Positions 42,798 to 50,477 of a stretch of DNA of 64,000 nt are shown here, one piece after another. The notes beneath the pieces were generated by a model that saw only the letters and a program-made list of their open reading frames with translations, did no database searches and was not told the origin of the DNA. How positions within the stretch are numbered: the stretch's first letter is position 1; the number at the start of each line of letters is the position of its first letter. Location of the stretch: NCBI RefSeq assembly GCF_001708505.1, contig NZ_CP015992.1, forward strand, positions 2,418,001-2,482,000, given 5' to 3'. The stretch comes from Pseudomonas sp. TCU-HL1. Lineage in GTDB: Bacteria > Pseudomonadota > Gammaproteobacteria > Pseudomonadales > Pseudomonadaceae. Both the position numbers and the translations under genes were made by a program.

Positions 42798-43595
42798 CTA
42801 CGGCGCCACCTTCCTCCCCGCCATGTGCTTCAGGTAGCTGATCAACTGCCCCAGTTGCTCATCACTGATTACCTCCTTCGAGAACCCCGGCATCTTGCCC
42901 TGGGGCCAGCGGCGCAGGTTTTGCGGGTCGCGGATGTAGCGGGGGAGGAAGTCGCCGGCCAGGTACTCGGTGGGGTTGTGGGGGATGTTCAGGTCGGGGC
43001 CGAACTGCGCGTCGCCCGCACCATTGAGGCGGTGGCAGGCCAGGCAGTTCTTCTGGAACTGGGCAAAGCCGGCTTTTACCCCGGCGCTGGCATTGTCGGC
43101 CGGGCGCAGGGTGGGGAAACGCTCGGCCACGGACGGCAGATAGCGGATGCGCGCGACCTGGAAGGGCCATTGCTCGGGGCCGATATCCGCTGCCTTGGGT
43201 TCGGTCCAGACCAGGTAGAAGGGGCCTGCGCTGGGCTTACGGCTGCCGAGCGGTGGCCAGGGCTGGGCCGGGTCCTCGATGGCCAGCCAGGCGCGGGCGC
43301 CTTTCGTGTTCAACAGTGGAGCCGCGGCCAGTTCAGCCGCGAAACCGTCCAGGGCGACGGCCTGCAGGTGCTCGTCGGGTTTCACGCCTTCCAGCAGTGC
43401 CACGACCGGCACGGCACGGTAGCGCATGGTCTTCTTGTAGGAGACGTCGTCCGCAATGGTCACGTCCTGCGCCTGGGGGTGGGCGAGCAGTGCGGCGGTG
43501 TCCCAGGTACGGGTGCCGCCGGGCAGTTCCAGGGTCAGCTCGGCGGCATGCAGCGGGGTGAAGCAGAAGAGCAGGGCGAGAAGCGCATGGCGCAT
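42798..43595 (-). CDS. Exported c-type cytochrome
   Basis: The 265-residue protein has a signal peptide (MRHALLALLFCFTPLHA). An N-terminal domain of about 140 residues (LTLELPGGTRTWDTAALLAH) resembles the oxidoreductase/sulfite-oxidase-like beta domain found in some cytochromes. A C-terminal heme-binding domain has the motif NCLACHRLNGAG (CxxCH) and a Met ligand in GKMPGFSKEVISDEQ. It is the second gene after a periplasmic rhodanese, 3 bp apart, so the two may handle sulfur compounds. The electron partner is unknown. Confidence 0.9.
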   Translation of the reverse strand: MRHALLALLFCFTPLHAAELTLELPGGTRTWDTAALLAHPQAQDVTIADDVSYKKTMRYRAVPVVALLEGVKPDEHLQAVALDGFAAELAAAPLLNTKGARAWLAIEDPAQPWPPLGSRKPSAGPFYLVWTEPKAADIGPEQWPFQVARIRYLPSVAERFPTLRPADNASAGVKAGFAQFQKNCLACHRLNGAGDAQFGPDLNIPHNPTEYLAGDFLPRYIRDPQNLRRWPQGKMPGFSKEVISDEQLGQLISYLKHMAGRKVAP

Positions 43596-43598
43596 CGA

Positions 43599-43955
43599 TC
43601 AGTCCTTGTCCAGGGCGTTTTTCAGGTCCAGGTAGCCGCCGCCATTGATCACCCGGCTATAGCCCAGCACCTGCAGGCTGTCCTGGGCGATGCCGGAGCG
43701 TCGGCCGCTGCGGCAGTAGAGCACTATGGGGGTGTCCTTGTCCGGGGCGACTTCGGCAATTCTCTGGCCGATTTGCTCGTAGCCGATGTTGCGCGCGCCG
43801 GGGATGGCGCCTTCGGCCACTTCCTCCAGAGTGCGTACGTCGATCAACACGGCATTGGGCTGTTGCATGGCTTCGACGGCGGCGGCCTGGTCGGTATCAC
43901 CGGCGGCGGCCGGCAGGCTCAGGGCAAGGGAGAGAACAGCGAGCAGGGTACGCAT
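43599..43955 (-). CDS. Periplasmic rhodanese-like protein
   Basis: The start at 43955 has an AGGAG site and gives 118 residues with a signal peptide (MRTLLAVLSLALSLPAAA). A single rhodanese domain follows: VLIDVRTLEEVAEGAIPGA and the active-site loop VLYCRSGRRSGIA with the catalytic Cys. It would carry sulfur or phosphate groups in the periplasm. It shares a transcript with the cytochrome downstream. Confidence 0.9.
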   Translation of the reverse strand: MRTLLAVLSLALSLPAAAGDTDQAAAVEAMQQPNAVLIDVRTLEEVAEGAIPGARNIGYEQIGQRIAEVAPDKDTPIVLYCRSGRRSGIAQDSLQVLGYSRVINGGGYLDLKNALDKD

Positions 43956-44101
43956 GATGGCGGCTCCTGAATGAGGCTTGTCCAGCGAACCTAGCACAAT
44001 TGATCGAAGGGGGCGCAGGCCATTAGGATCGCGGTTTTCCGTCATAACCAGAGCTTTTTTCGGCGCCCGATCCGGGTGTCGGCAGCTTTTAAGGAGTGGC
44101 C

Positions 44102-44254
44102 ATGCTGGCCGAGTTGTTCGCGGTCATGAGTCACCGGCGCTGCCTGTGGCGATTCGAGTCAGCGAGCCAGCAGGATGACGCCGGTCCCGTAGGGTGCGCC
44201 GCGCGCACCGGGAGACAGACTCGATGGGCCTGGTGGCTACCCGCGCTGCGTTGA
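44102..44254 (+). pseudogene. Gene start cut off by a repeat element
   Basis: An AAGGAG site (44089-44094) and ATG at 44102 begin MLAELFAVM, after which the reading frame enters the 101-bp mobile repeat (44123-44223) and ends at a stop at 44252-44254. Good translation signals followed by repeat-derived residues suggest a gene, possibly of an AEC-type transporter (which often start similarly), reduced to its first codons. The identity is a guess; a functional 50-residue product is unlikely. Confidence 0.45.
44123..44223. repeat. 101-bp repeat, second copy of the 31485-31585 element part
   Basis: The sequence aligns without gaps to 31485-31585 with 7 differences. It includes one GTAGGGTGCGC unit (44189-44209). 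The CCACGT hairpins present around the other copy are missing, so this is a fragment. A GC-rich inverted repeat (CTGCGTTG ... CAACGCAG, 44246-44279) follows it. Confidence 0.8.
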
Positions 44255-44304
44255 CCGCCGTGGGCGGCACGCAACGCAGGACGACCAGTGGATGAACGTG
44301 ATGA

Positions 44305-44400
44305 TCAGCTGACCAGTCGGGTCAGGTTGGGAAGAATGAGAATCACTGTGGTGGCAAAGACGATCAGGCTCGCTTGCCGCATTTTGGGCTGCTTGAACAT
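44305..44400 (-). CDS. 31-residue membrane microprotein
   Basis: A leftward ATG at 44400 opens a 31-codon frame: MFKQPKMRQASLIVFATTVI, then LILPNLTRLVS and a stop. A positively charged start and one hydrophobic helix of about 18 residues make it look like a real single-span inner-membrane peptide. The ribosome site is weak (AAGG about 15 bases upstream). It is divergent from the thiolase operon starting at 44850. No known function recognised. Confidence 0.55.
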   Translation of the reverse strand: MFKQPKMRQASLIVFATTVILILPNLTRLVS

Positions 44401-44849
44401 GGCCAACTGCCTTTTTTGTTGTTGGGGGCGCGTCGGTCAGGGCTCCCTACGGCCGGCCCGGAACCTCACCTTCCCCCGTGGCTTTTGACAAAATGCCGCC
44501 CCGGCAAAACCCGGCAGCGGCCACTTGCACTTCAAACTCTAGGGCCGACATCACATTGCGCTTATATCGGTTGGTAACTAGCGCGTCGGTCTTAGTAATG
44601 TGCGGCTATTGAGGGTGGCGGCTTGCCAGTGAGCAGCCCCGAGGCCAGACACATCCCTGCCACCTTGGCTGGCAACTGGCCATCGGCTGACCGTTCGTCT
44701 GAGCGCAGCGGTCAATGGGGCTGAGCTTTTCCGTCATTGAGCCCATGGCCTATAGCGATAAGGTAGCCACAGCCTGCCGGGATACCGGTGGCCGACGGAC
44801 AAGAACAACAGGCACCAGGGGTGCCACCTAGCTGCCTCAAGAGGACGCC
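44401..44849 (+). other. Upstream region of the beta-oxidation operon
   Basis: No gene seen on either strand in these 449 bp. The region is AT-richer around 44570-44620. An Ala/Gly-rich hairpin GGTGGCGGC...GCCACC-type pairing is possible around 44622-44664. No PsrA or FadR site was recognised. Confidence 0.3.
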
Positions 44850-46055
44850 ATGACCGAAGCATTCATTTTCGACGCGGTGCGCACGCCCCGCGGCAAGGGC
44901 AAGAAGGACGGCGCTCTGCACAGCGTCAAACCGGTCAACCTGATCGCCGGGCTGCTGCGTGCCCTGGCCGAGCGCAACGACCTGGATACCAGTCAGGTGG
45001 ACGACATCGTCCTCGGCTGCGTGACGCCTGTGGGCGACCAGGGCGCCGATATCGCCAAGACCGCGGCGCTGGTGGCTGATTGGGATGAGACAGTGTCCGG
45101 CCAGCAGATCAACCGTTTCTGCGCCTCGGGCCTGGAAGCAGTGAACCTTGCGGCAATGAAGGTGCGTTCCGGCTTCGAGGACCTGGTAGTGGCCGGTGGT
45201 GTGGAATCCATGTCCCGCGTGCCCATGGGCTCCGATGGCGGCGCCTGGGCCATGGACCCGGAAACCAACTTCCACACCAGCTTCGTGCCCCAGGGCATCG
45301 GTGCCGACCTGATCGCCACCCTGGAAGGCTTCAGCCGCAAGGATGTCGATGCCTTTGCCCTGCGCTCCCAGCAGAAGGCCGCTCAAGCACGAGCCAATGG
45401 CGCCTTCAATAAGTCCCTGGTGCCGGTCACCGACCAGAACGGCATCGTCCTGCTCGATCACGACGAGTTCATCCGCGGCGATTCCACCCTGGACGGCCTG
45501 GGGGCGCTGAAACCCAGCTTCGAGATGATGGGGCAGATGGGCTTCGACGCCACCGCCCTGCGCAAGTACAGCCAGGTCGAACGCATCGAGCACGTGCACA
45601 CGCCAGGCAACAGCTCCGGCATCGTCGATGGTGCCGCCGCGATGCTCATCGGCTCCGCCGCCAAGGGCAAGGAACTGGGCCTGAAGCCCCGCGCACGCAT
45701 CGTCGCCACGGCAGTCACCAGCACCGACCCGACCATCATGCTCACCGGCCCGGCGCCGGCCACCCGCAAGGCCCTGGCCAAGGCTGGCCTGAGCGTGGCT
45801 GACATCGACCTGTTCGAGGTCAACGAAGCCTTCGCCTCGGTGGTGATGAAGTTCATGAAGGACATGGGCGTGCCGGAAGAGAAGGTCAACGTCAACGGCG
45901 GCTCCATCGCCATGGGTCACCCGCTGGGCGCTACCGGCTGCGCCATCCTCGGCACCCTGCTGGATGAGCTGGAGGCGCGCAACCTGCGCTACGGCCTGGC
46001 CACCCTGTGTGTAGGCGGCGGCATGGGCATTGCCACCATTATCGAGAAGGTTTGA
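44850..46055 (+). CDS. Acetyl-CoA C-acyltransferase (3-ketoacyl-CoA thiolase)
   Basis: The 401-residue thiolase has the nucleophilic Cys in INRFCASGLEAVN, the His in LFEVNEAFAS and NGGSIAMGHPLGATG, and the second acid/base Cys in LATLCVGGGMG. It cleaves 3-ketoacyl-CoA to acetyl-CoA and a shortened acyl-CoA. It is shorter in the loop than FadA of the classical complex and pairs with the following multifunctional enzyme (14 bp apart), as in FadAB-type operons of Pseudomonas. AGAGGACGCC is the ribosome region. Confidence 0.96.
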   Translation: MTEAFIFDAVRTPRGKGKKDGALHSVKPVNLIAGLLRALAERNDLDTSQVDDIVLGCVTPVGDQGADIAKTAALVADWDETVSGQQINRFCASGLEAVNLAAMKVRSGFEDLVVAGGVESMSRVPMGSDGGAWAMDPETNFHTSFVPQGIGADLIATLEGFSRKDVDAFALRSQQKAAQARANGAFNKSLVPVTDQNGIVLLDHDEFIRGDSTLDGLGALKPSFEMMGQMGFDATALRKYSQVERIEHVHTPGNSSGIVDGAAAMLIGSAAKGKELGLKPRARIVATAVTSTDPTIMLTGPAPATRKALAKAGLSVADIDLFEVNEAFASVVMKFMKDMGVPEEKVNVNGGSIAMGHPLGATGCAILGTLLDELEARNLRYGLATLCVGGGMGIATIIEKV

Positions 46056-46069
46056 GGCGGAGAAGAAAA

Positions 46070-48214
46070 ATGACAGACGCCATCCGTTACGAAAAAGGCC
46101 AGGACAATATCGTCGTCCTGACCATGGACATGCCCGGCCAGAGCGCCAACACCATGAACGCGGTGTACCGCGAGGCCATGGGCAAGACCGTCGAACGCCT
46201 GGAGGCCGAGAAGGACAGCATCGCCGGTGTGATCATCACCTCGGCCAAGAAGACCTTCTTCGCCGGCGGCGACCTCAACGAGCTGATCAAGGTCACCAAG
46301 GCCGATGCCAATGCCTTCTACCAGATGGTGCTGGGCCTCAAGGGCCAACTGCGCCGCCTGGAAACCCTCGGTAAACCGGTGGTGGCTGCCATCAATGGCG
46401 CGGCCCTGGGGGGCGGCTGGGAAATCTGCCTGGCCTGCCATCACCGCATTGCCCTCAACGACAACAGCGTGCAGCTCGGCCTGCCCGAAGTAACCCTCGG
46501 CCTGCTGCCGGGCGGTGGCGGCGTGGTGCGCATGGTGCGCCTGCTGGGTATCGAGAAGGCGCTGCCGTACCTCGCCGAAGGCCGCAAAGTGCGCCCGGAG
46601 CAGGCCCTCAAGGCAAGCCTGATCCACGAGCTGGCGCAGACCCCGGACGAGATGCTGGCCAAGGCCCGCGCCTGGATCGCCGCCAATCCCAAGGCCGCGC
46701 AACCTTGGGACACCGCTGGCTACAAGATTCCCGGTGGCACGCCGTCCAGTCCCAATGTGGCCCAGATGCTGGCCATCGCCCCCTCGGTGCTACGCGACAA
46801 GACCAAGGGCTGCTTCCCGGCGCCGGAGAAGATCCTGTGCGCGGCGGTCGAAGGCGCCCAGGTGGACTTCGACACTGCCCAACTGATCGAGGCCCGCTAC
46901 TTCACCGAGCTGACCACCGGCCAGGTGGCGAAGAACATGATCGGCACCTTCTGGTTCCAGTTGAACGAGATCGGCGCCGGCAGTTCGCGGCCCAAGGGGC
47001 CGGCTCCCTATGCGACGAAGAAGGTGGGTGTGCTCGGCGCCGGCATGATGGGGGCGGGCATTGCCTACGTCTCCGCCATTGCCGGTATCGAAGTGGTGCT
47101 GAAGGATGTGGCGCTGGACGCTGCGGAGAAGGGCAAGGCCTATTCCCAAGGCCTGCTCGACCAGTTGGTAAGCCGTGGCCACATGGCCGCAGAGAAACGT
47201 GATGCCATCCTGGCCCGCATCAAGCCGACCATCAGCGATGCCGATTTCGACGGCTGCGACCTGATCATCGAAGCCGTGTTCGAGAACCGCGAACTGAAGG
47301 GCAAGGTCACCGCCGCTGCCGAGGCCGCTGCGTTGCCGGATGCCGTGATCGCCTCCAACACGTCCACGCTGCCGATTACCGGTCTGGCTCAGGCAGTGGC
47401 CAAGCCGGAGAAGTTCATCGGCCTGCACTTCTTCAGTCCGGTGGATCGCATGCCGCTGGTGGAGATCATCCGTGGTGAGAAGACCTTGGACGAAACCCTC
47501 GCCCGTGGCTTCGACTACGTCCTGCAGATCAAGAAGACGCCTATCGTGGTCAACGACAGCCGTGGCTTCTTCACCTCCCGTGTGTTCGGTACCTTCACCA
47601 ACGAAGGCATCGCCATGCTCGGTGAAGGCGTCTCCGCCGCGATGATCGAGAACGAGACCCGCAAGGCCGGTATGCCGGTGGGGCCGCTGGCGATTTCCGA
47701 CGAAGTCTCCATGAGTCTGATGACCCACATTCGCAACCAGACCGCCGAGGACTTGAAGGCCGAAGGCAAGGCGCTGCCACAGCATCCGGCCTTCGCCGTG
47801 ATCGACCTGATGGTCAATGAGTTCAAGCGCCCTGGCAAAGCGGCTGGCGGCGGCTTCTACGAGTACCCGGCCGGCGGCAGGAAGCACCTCTGGCCCGAGC
47901 TGAAAGCGCGCTTCGAGAAGGCCGACAAGCAGATCCCGCAGGAAGACGTGCGTGATCGCATCCTCTTCATCCAGGCCATCGAAACCGTGCGTTGCGTGGA
48001 GGAGGGCGTGCTGCATTCGGTTGCCGACGCCAACATCGGTTCGATCTTCGGTATTGGTTTCGCGGCCTGGACAGGGGGCTCGCTGCAGTTCATCAACCAG
48101 TACGGCCTACAGGACTTTGTCGCCCGCGCCCGTTACCTGGCTGAGCAATATGGCGAGCGTTTCGAACCGCCGGCGCTGCTGCTGGACAAGGCGGCCAGGG
48201 GAGAACGGTTCTAG
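46070..48214 (+). CDS. 3-hydroxyacyl-CoA dehydrogenase / enoyl-CoA hydratase (FadB/FadJ-like)
   Basis: The 714-residue protein starts at 46070 after AGGCGGAGAAG. The N-terminal crotonase domain shows KTFFAGGDLNELIK and AINGAALGGGWEICLA; the NAD-binding domain shows VGVLGAGMMGAGIAYVSA; the C-terminal 3HCDH domains show SNTSTLPITGLA and IGLHFFSPVDRMPLVE. It carries out hydration and oxidation of enoyl-CoA for the thiolase encoded just upstream. A perfect terminator follows at 48231-48261. Confidence 0.96.
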   Translation: MTDAIRYEKGQDNIVVLTMDMPGQSANTMNAVYREAMGKTVERLEAEKDSIAGVIITSAKKTFFAGGDLNELIKVTKADANAFYQMVLGLKGQLRRLETLGKPVVAAINGAALGGGWEICLACHHRIALNDNSVQLGLPEVTLGLLPGGGGVVRMVRLLGIEKALPYLAEGRKVRPEQALKASLIHELAQTPDEMLAKARAWIAANPKAAQPWDTAGYKIPGGTPSSPNVAQMLAIAPSVLRDKTKGCFPAPEKILCAAVEGAQVDFDTAQLIEARYFTELTTGQVAKNMIGTFWFQLNEIGAGSSRPKGPAPYATKKVGVLGAGMMGAGIAYVSAIAGIEVVLKDVALDAAEKGKAYSQGLLDQLVSRGHMAAEKRDAILARIKPTISDADFDGCDLIIEAVFENRELKGKVTAAAEAAALPDAVIASNTSTLPITGLAQAVAKPEKFIGLHFFSPVDRMPLVEIIRGEKTLDETLARGFDYVLQIKKTPIVVNDSRGFFTSRVFGTFTNEGIAMLGEGVSAAMIENETRKAGMPVGPLAISDEVSMSLMTHIRNQTAEDLKAEGKALPQHPAFAVIDLMVNEFKRPGKAAGGGFYEYPAGGRKHLWPELKARFEKADKQIPQEDVRDRILFIQAIETVRCVEEGVLHSVADANIGSIFGIGFAAWTGGSLQFINQYGLQDFVARARYLAEQYGERFEPPALLLDKAARGERF

Positions 48215-48230
48215 GTTCCAGCTCGGCATA

Positions 48231-48261
48231 AAAAAACCGGCTCACAGTGAGCCGGTTTTTT
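48231..48261. terminator. Bidirectional rho-independent terminator
   Basis: AAAAAACCGGCTCA pairs with TGAGCCGGTTTTTT around CAG. U-runs exist on both strands, so it can end both the beta-oxidation operon and the convergent thioredoxin-fold gene (48278-48649). Confidence 0.93.
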
Positions 48262-48277
48262 GTGCGCGCGGCGTGGA

Positions 48278-48649
48278 TCACGCCTTGGCGAAGCGGCTTT
48301 CCAGGTAACGGATGATGTCGTTGGACTCGTACATCCAACGGCTTTCACCGTTTTCGTCGATGCGCAGGCAGGGTACCTTGATCTTGCCGCCGCCGGCCTG
48401 CAGGGCGGTGCGATGGGTTTCATCATTCTTCGCGTCGCGCAGGGCGATCGGCAGGTTCAGCCGGTGCATGGCGCGGCGGGTCTTCACGCAGAAGGGGCAG
48501 GCGTTGAACTGGTAGAGCGCCAGGTTGGCGGTCTCTTCCGCCACCTGGGCCTGCGCCTCGGTGCTGCGGCGCAGCTTGCGCGGACGGGTGATGAAGTCGA
48601 GGAAGATGATCAACTGGCCCAGGCCGACTCGTAATGCCTTGATGAACAC
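48278..48649 (-). CDS. Membrane-anchored glutaredoxin/GST N-domain protein
   Basis: The 123-residue protein has an N-terminal hydrophobic stretch (VGLGQLIIFLDFI) followed by a glutaredoxin-like domain with redox motif FNACPFCVKTRRAM (CxxC), the cis-Pro region IKVPCLRID and a GST N-type end (YESNDIIRYLESRF). The family is annotated as glutathione S-transferase N-terminal domain protein. It likely acts as a thiol oxidoreductase near the membrane. It is convergent with the beta-oxidation operon. Confidence 0.88.
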   Translation of the reverse strand: MFIKALRVGLGQLIIFLDFITRPRKLRRSTEAQAQVAEETANLALYQFNACPFCVKTRRAMHRLNLPIALRDAKNDETHRTALQAGGGKIKVPCLRIDENGESRWMYESNDIIRYLESRFAKA

Positions 48650-48715
48650 TGCTGCGTACCCTTGAGTGAAAAGCGGGCCGGCAGTTTACCGGACTTTGGC
48701 GAGCGTAGCTGACCG

Positions 48716-48976
48716 TTACGTCAGATAGCTGCTGTAGCAATTTAGCGAACTCATGTCGAAAGCGGCCGGCAGTCGCGGTTCACGGTTGCTCGGCGGAGTG
48801 CCGGAAAAACTGTGTACGGCCCGTTCGTTGGTGATCCCACGGGCGATATTGTGATTGGCCTCGATGTTCTTGGCGACAGCACCCACCGAGCCATGAGCGC
48901 AGCCGATCAGCGAAAAGCCGTTGGTCATGACGGCAAGGGCGGCCAGAAGATAGAGCCGGTTTTTGTGCTGCTTCAT
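48716..48976 (-). CDS. Small exported protein, function unknown
   Basis: The 86-residue product begins MKQHKNRLYLLAALAVMTNG, with a hydrophobic segment and a Cys in SLIGCAHGSVG that could be a lipobox (LIGC). The rest (NIEANHNIARGITNERAVHS) is not recognised. It starts 24 bp after the stop of the gene encoded at 49001-49222 on the same strand, so they probably form a pair. The ribosome site is weak. A lipoprotein reading is plausible. Confidence 0.55.
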   Translation of the reverse strand: MKQHKNRLYLLAALAVMTNGFSLIGCAHGSVGAVAKNIEANHNIARGITNERAVHSFSGTPPSNREPRLPAAFDMSSLNCYSSYLT

Positions 48977-49000
48977 CGTCTTATCGCTTGTTTTTGGTGG

Positions 49001-49222
49001 TCAACCTTGTCGTCCGCTGATCTGCTTCTGGCTCTCCAGCAGCACCGGGATGCTCTGGCTGAGTTGCTGGTAGAAACTCATGGATGCGTCCGTTGGGCTC
49101 ACACCAATGCGACCGCGCTCGTATCCGAAGCTGACGGCCAGGACTACCACCACCACGACGAAATACAGGCCGAGGCTGGCTAGGGCACCGTTGCGTGCGT
49201 ACTTGATGGTGGGGTTGTTCAT
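49001..49222 (-). CDS. Small single-span membrane protein, function unknown
   Basis: The start at 49222 has a GGAG site and gives 73 residues. A short cytoplasmic start (MNNPTIKYARNGALASLG) leads into one helix rich in Val (YFVVVVVVLAVSFGY), then a soluble segment ending KQISGRQG. It has no recognised domain. It is upstream of the gene at 48716-48976 with a short gap. Both may make a small envelope unit. Confidence 0.65.
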   Translation of the reverse strand: MNNPTIKYARNGALASLGLYFVVVVVVLAVSFGYERGRIGVSPTDASMSFYQQLSQSIPVLLESQKQISGRQG

Positions 49223-49299
49223 GTCGGGACTCCGTGGCCAGGGGCTGGGTTGGCATAGAGTCGCGGAAAGCTTTTCGATAAAAAAACGAGGAATGAACA

Positions 49300-49451
49300 T
49301 GGTAAATATCGACGGCACCAATAGTTCCGAAAGGGGCCGTCAATTTTTATTGACGTACTTGCGCGGCGAGCGAGCTAGAGCGTTCAGGCTCGTCGAGGGC
49401 AGGGCTCAGGGCTGCGATATCGGTGCCGTCTATGGGACCGTTAGGCGCTAA
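49300..49451 (+). CDS. Possible 50-residue protein
   Basis: A frame from ATG at 49300 (GAGG 11 bases before) encodes MVNIDGTNSSERGRQFLLTY and continues to a stop at 49451. The DNA inside forms a perfect hairpin, CGTCAAT-TTTT-ATTGACG (49338-49355). There is no family match from memory and no operon partner. It could equally be a regulatory region of the divergent genes, so support is weak. Confidence 0.25.
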
Positions 49452-49554
49452 CGATGACGAGGTGGGCAAGGCGGTATTTCAATCACCTCGGTACTGTGTT
49501 AAATAAAACGCACATTCAGCCACAGAGCCTCTGCGTTTCAGGAACCAATACCTA

Positions 49555-50274
49555 ATGCCACTTCGTATCTGCATTCTCGAAACCGACATTCTCCGCCCCG
49601 AACTGGTCGATCAATACAAAGGCTATGGCCTGATGTTCGAGCAACTATTCGCCAAGCAGCCCATCGCCGCGGAGTTCAGTGTCTACAACGTGGTGCAGGG
49701 GCATTACCCACCTGAAGACGAGAAGTTCGACGCCTATCTGGTGACCGGCAGCAAGGCCGATTCCTTTGGGACCGACCCGTGGATCCTCAAGCTCAAGGAG
49801 TTCCTGCTGGCGCATTACGAGGCCGGCGACAAGCTGCTGGGCGTCTGCTTCGGCCACCAGTTGCTGGCTCTGATGCTGGGTGGCAAGACCGAGCGCGCTA
49901 CCCAGGGCTGGGGCGTGGGTACCCACAGCTACCAGTTGACCAACAAGCCGGAGTGGATGACCCCCGCGCTGGACGAACTGACCCTGCTGATCAGCCATCA
50001 GGATCAGGTCACCCGGTTGCCGGAGAATGCCACGCTGCTGGCCTCCAGCGATTTCTGCCCGAACGCGGCCTATACCGTTGGAGATCAGGTGCTGTGCTTC
50101 CAGGGGCATCCGGAGTTCGTCCATGACTACTCCCGTGCAATTCTGGACTTGCGCCAGGATTTCCTGGGCGATGAAGTCTACAAGCAGGGCGTGAGCAGCC
50201 TGGACCGTGACCATCAGGGCGCGGCCGTGGCGGAGTGGATGATGCGTTTCATCACCCGCGACCGCGCCGCCTGA
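49555..50274 (+). CDS. Class I glutamine amidotransferase-like protein
   Basis: The 239-residue protein has the triad elements Cys in LLGVCFGHQLLALMLGG and His/Glu in CFQGHPEFVHDY. The LVTGSKADSFGTDPWILKLK region is typical of the GMP-synthase-like family that includes peptide gamma-glutamyl hydrolases. No synthetase partner is nearby. The start has no clear ribosome site; the leader ends AGGAACCAATACCTA. Its terminator downstream has been split by a mobile element. Confidence 0.9.
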   Translation: MPLRICILETDILRPELVDQYKGYGLMFEQLFAKQPIAAEFSVYNVVQGHYPPEDEKFDAYLVTGSKADSFGTDPWILKLKEFLLAHYEAGDKLLGVCFGHQLLALMLGGKTERATQGWGVGTHSYQLTNKPEWMTPALDELTLLISHQDQVTRLPENATLLASSDFCPNAAYTVGDQVLCFQGHPEFVHDYSRAILDLRQDFLGDEVYKQGVSSLDRDHQGAAVAEWMMRFITRDRAA

Positions 50275-50295
50275 GCCCAGGCGATGCAATAGAAG

Positions 50296-50465
50296 AGCCC
50301 GCCATCGACAGACTGTGTGAAAACTACTGCGCTCGATGGTGCTGCGTTGAAAACAGCCTCAGAATGCTCATTTACAGCTCGTAAACTGCGCGTCTTCGGC
50401 TGTTTTCGCCTTGCCTGATCTTCGCTCGTGACGTTTTCACACGGTCTGATCGAAGCGGGCTTTTT
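50296..50465 (+). terminator. Rho-independent terminator split by a MITE
   Basis: AGCCCGC (50296-50302) and GCGGGCT followed by TTTT (50455-50465) are perfect stem arms. Without the insert 50309-50448 and one copy of ATCGA, they would flank a 7-nt loop and form a normal terminator for the amidotransferase gene. Now the loop is over 150 nt long. Confidence 0.75.
50309..50448. mobile_element. 140-bp MITE with target-site duplication
   Basis: The element starts CAGACTGTGTGAAAAC and ends GTTTTCACACGGTCTG, 16-bp terminal inverted repeats with one mismatch. ATCGA flanks it directly on both sides (50304-50308 and 50449-50453), a 5-bp target duplication. Inside, TGAAAACAGCC pairs with GGCTGTTTTCG. 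It encodes nothing. It resembles repeats common in Pseudomonas genomes. Confidence 0.85.
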
Positions 50466-50477
50466 GTTGCTTGTCGT

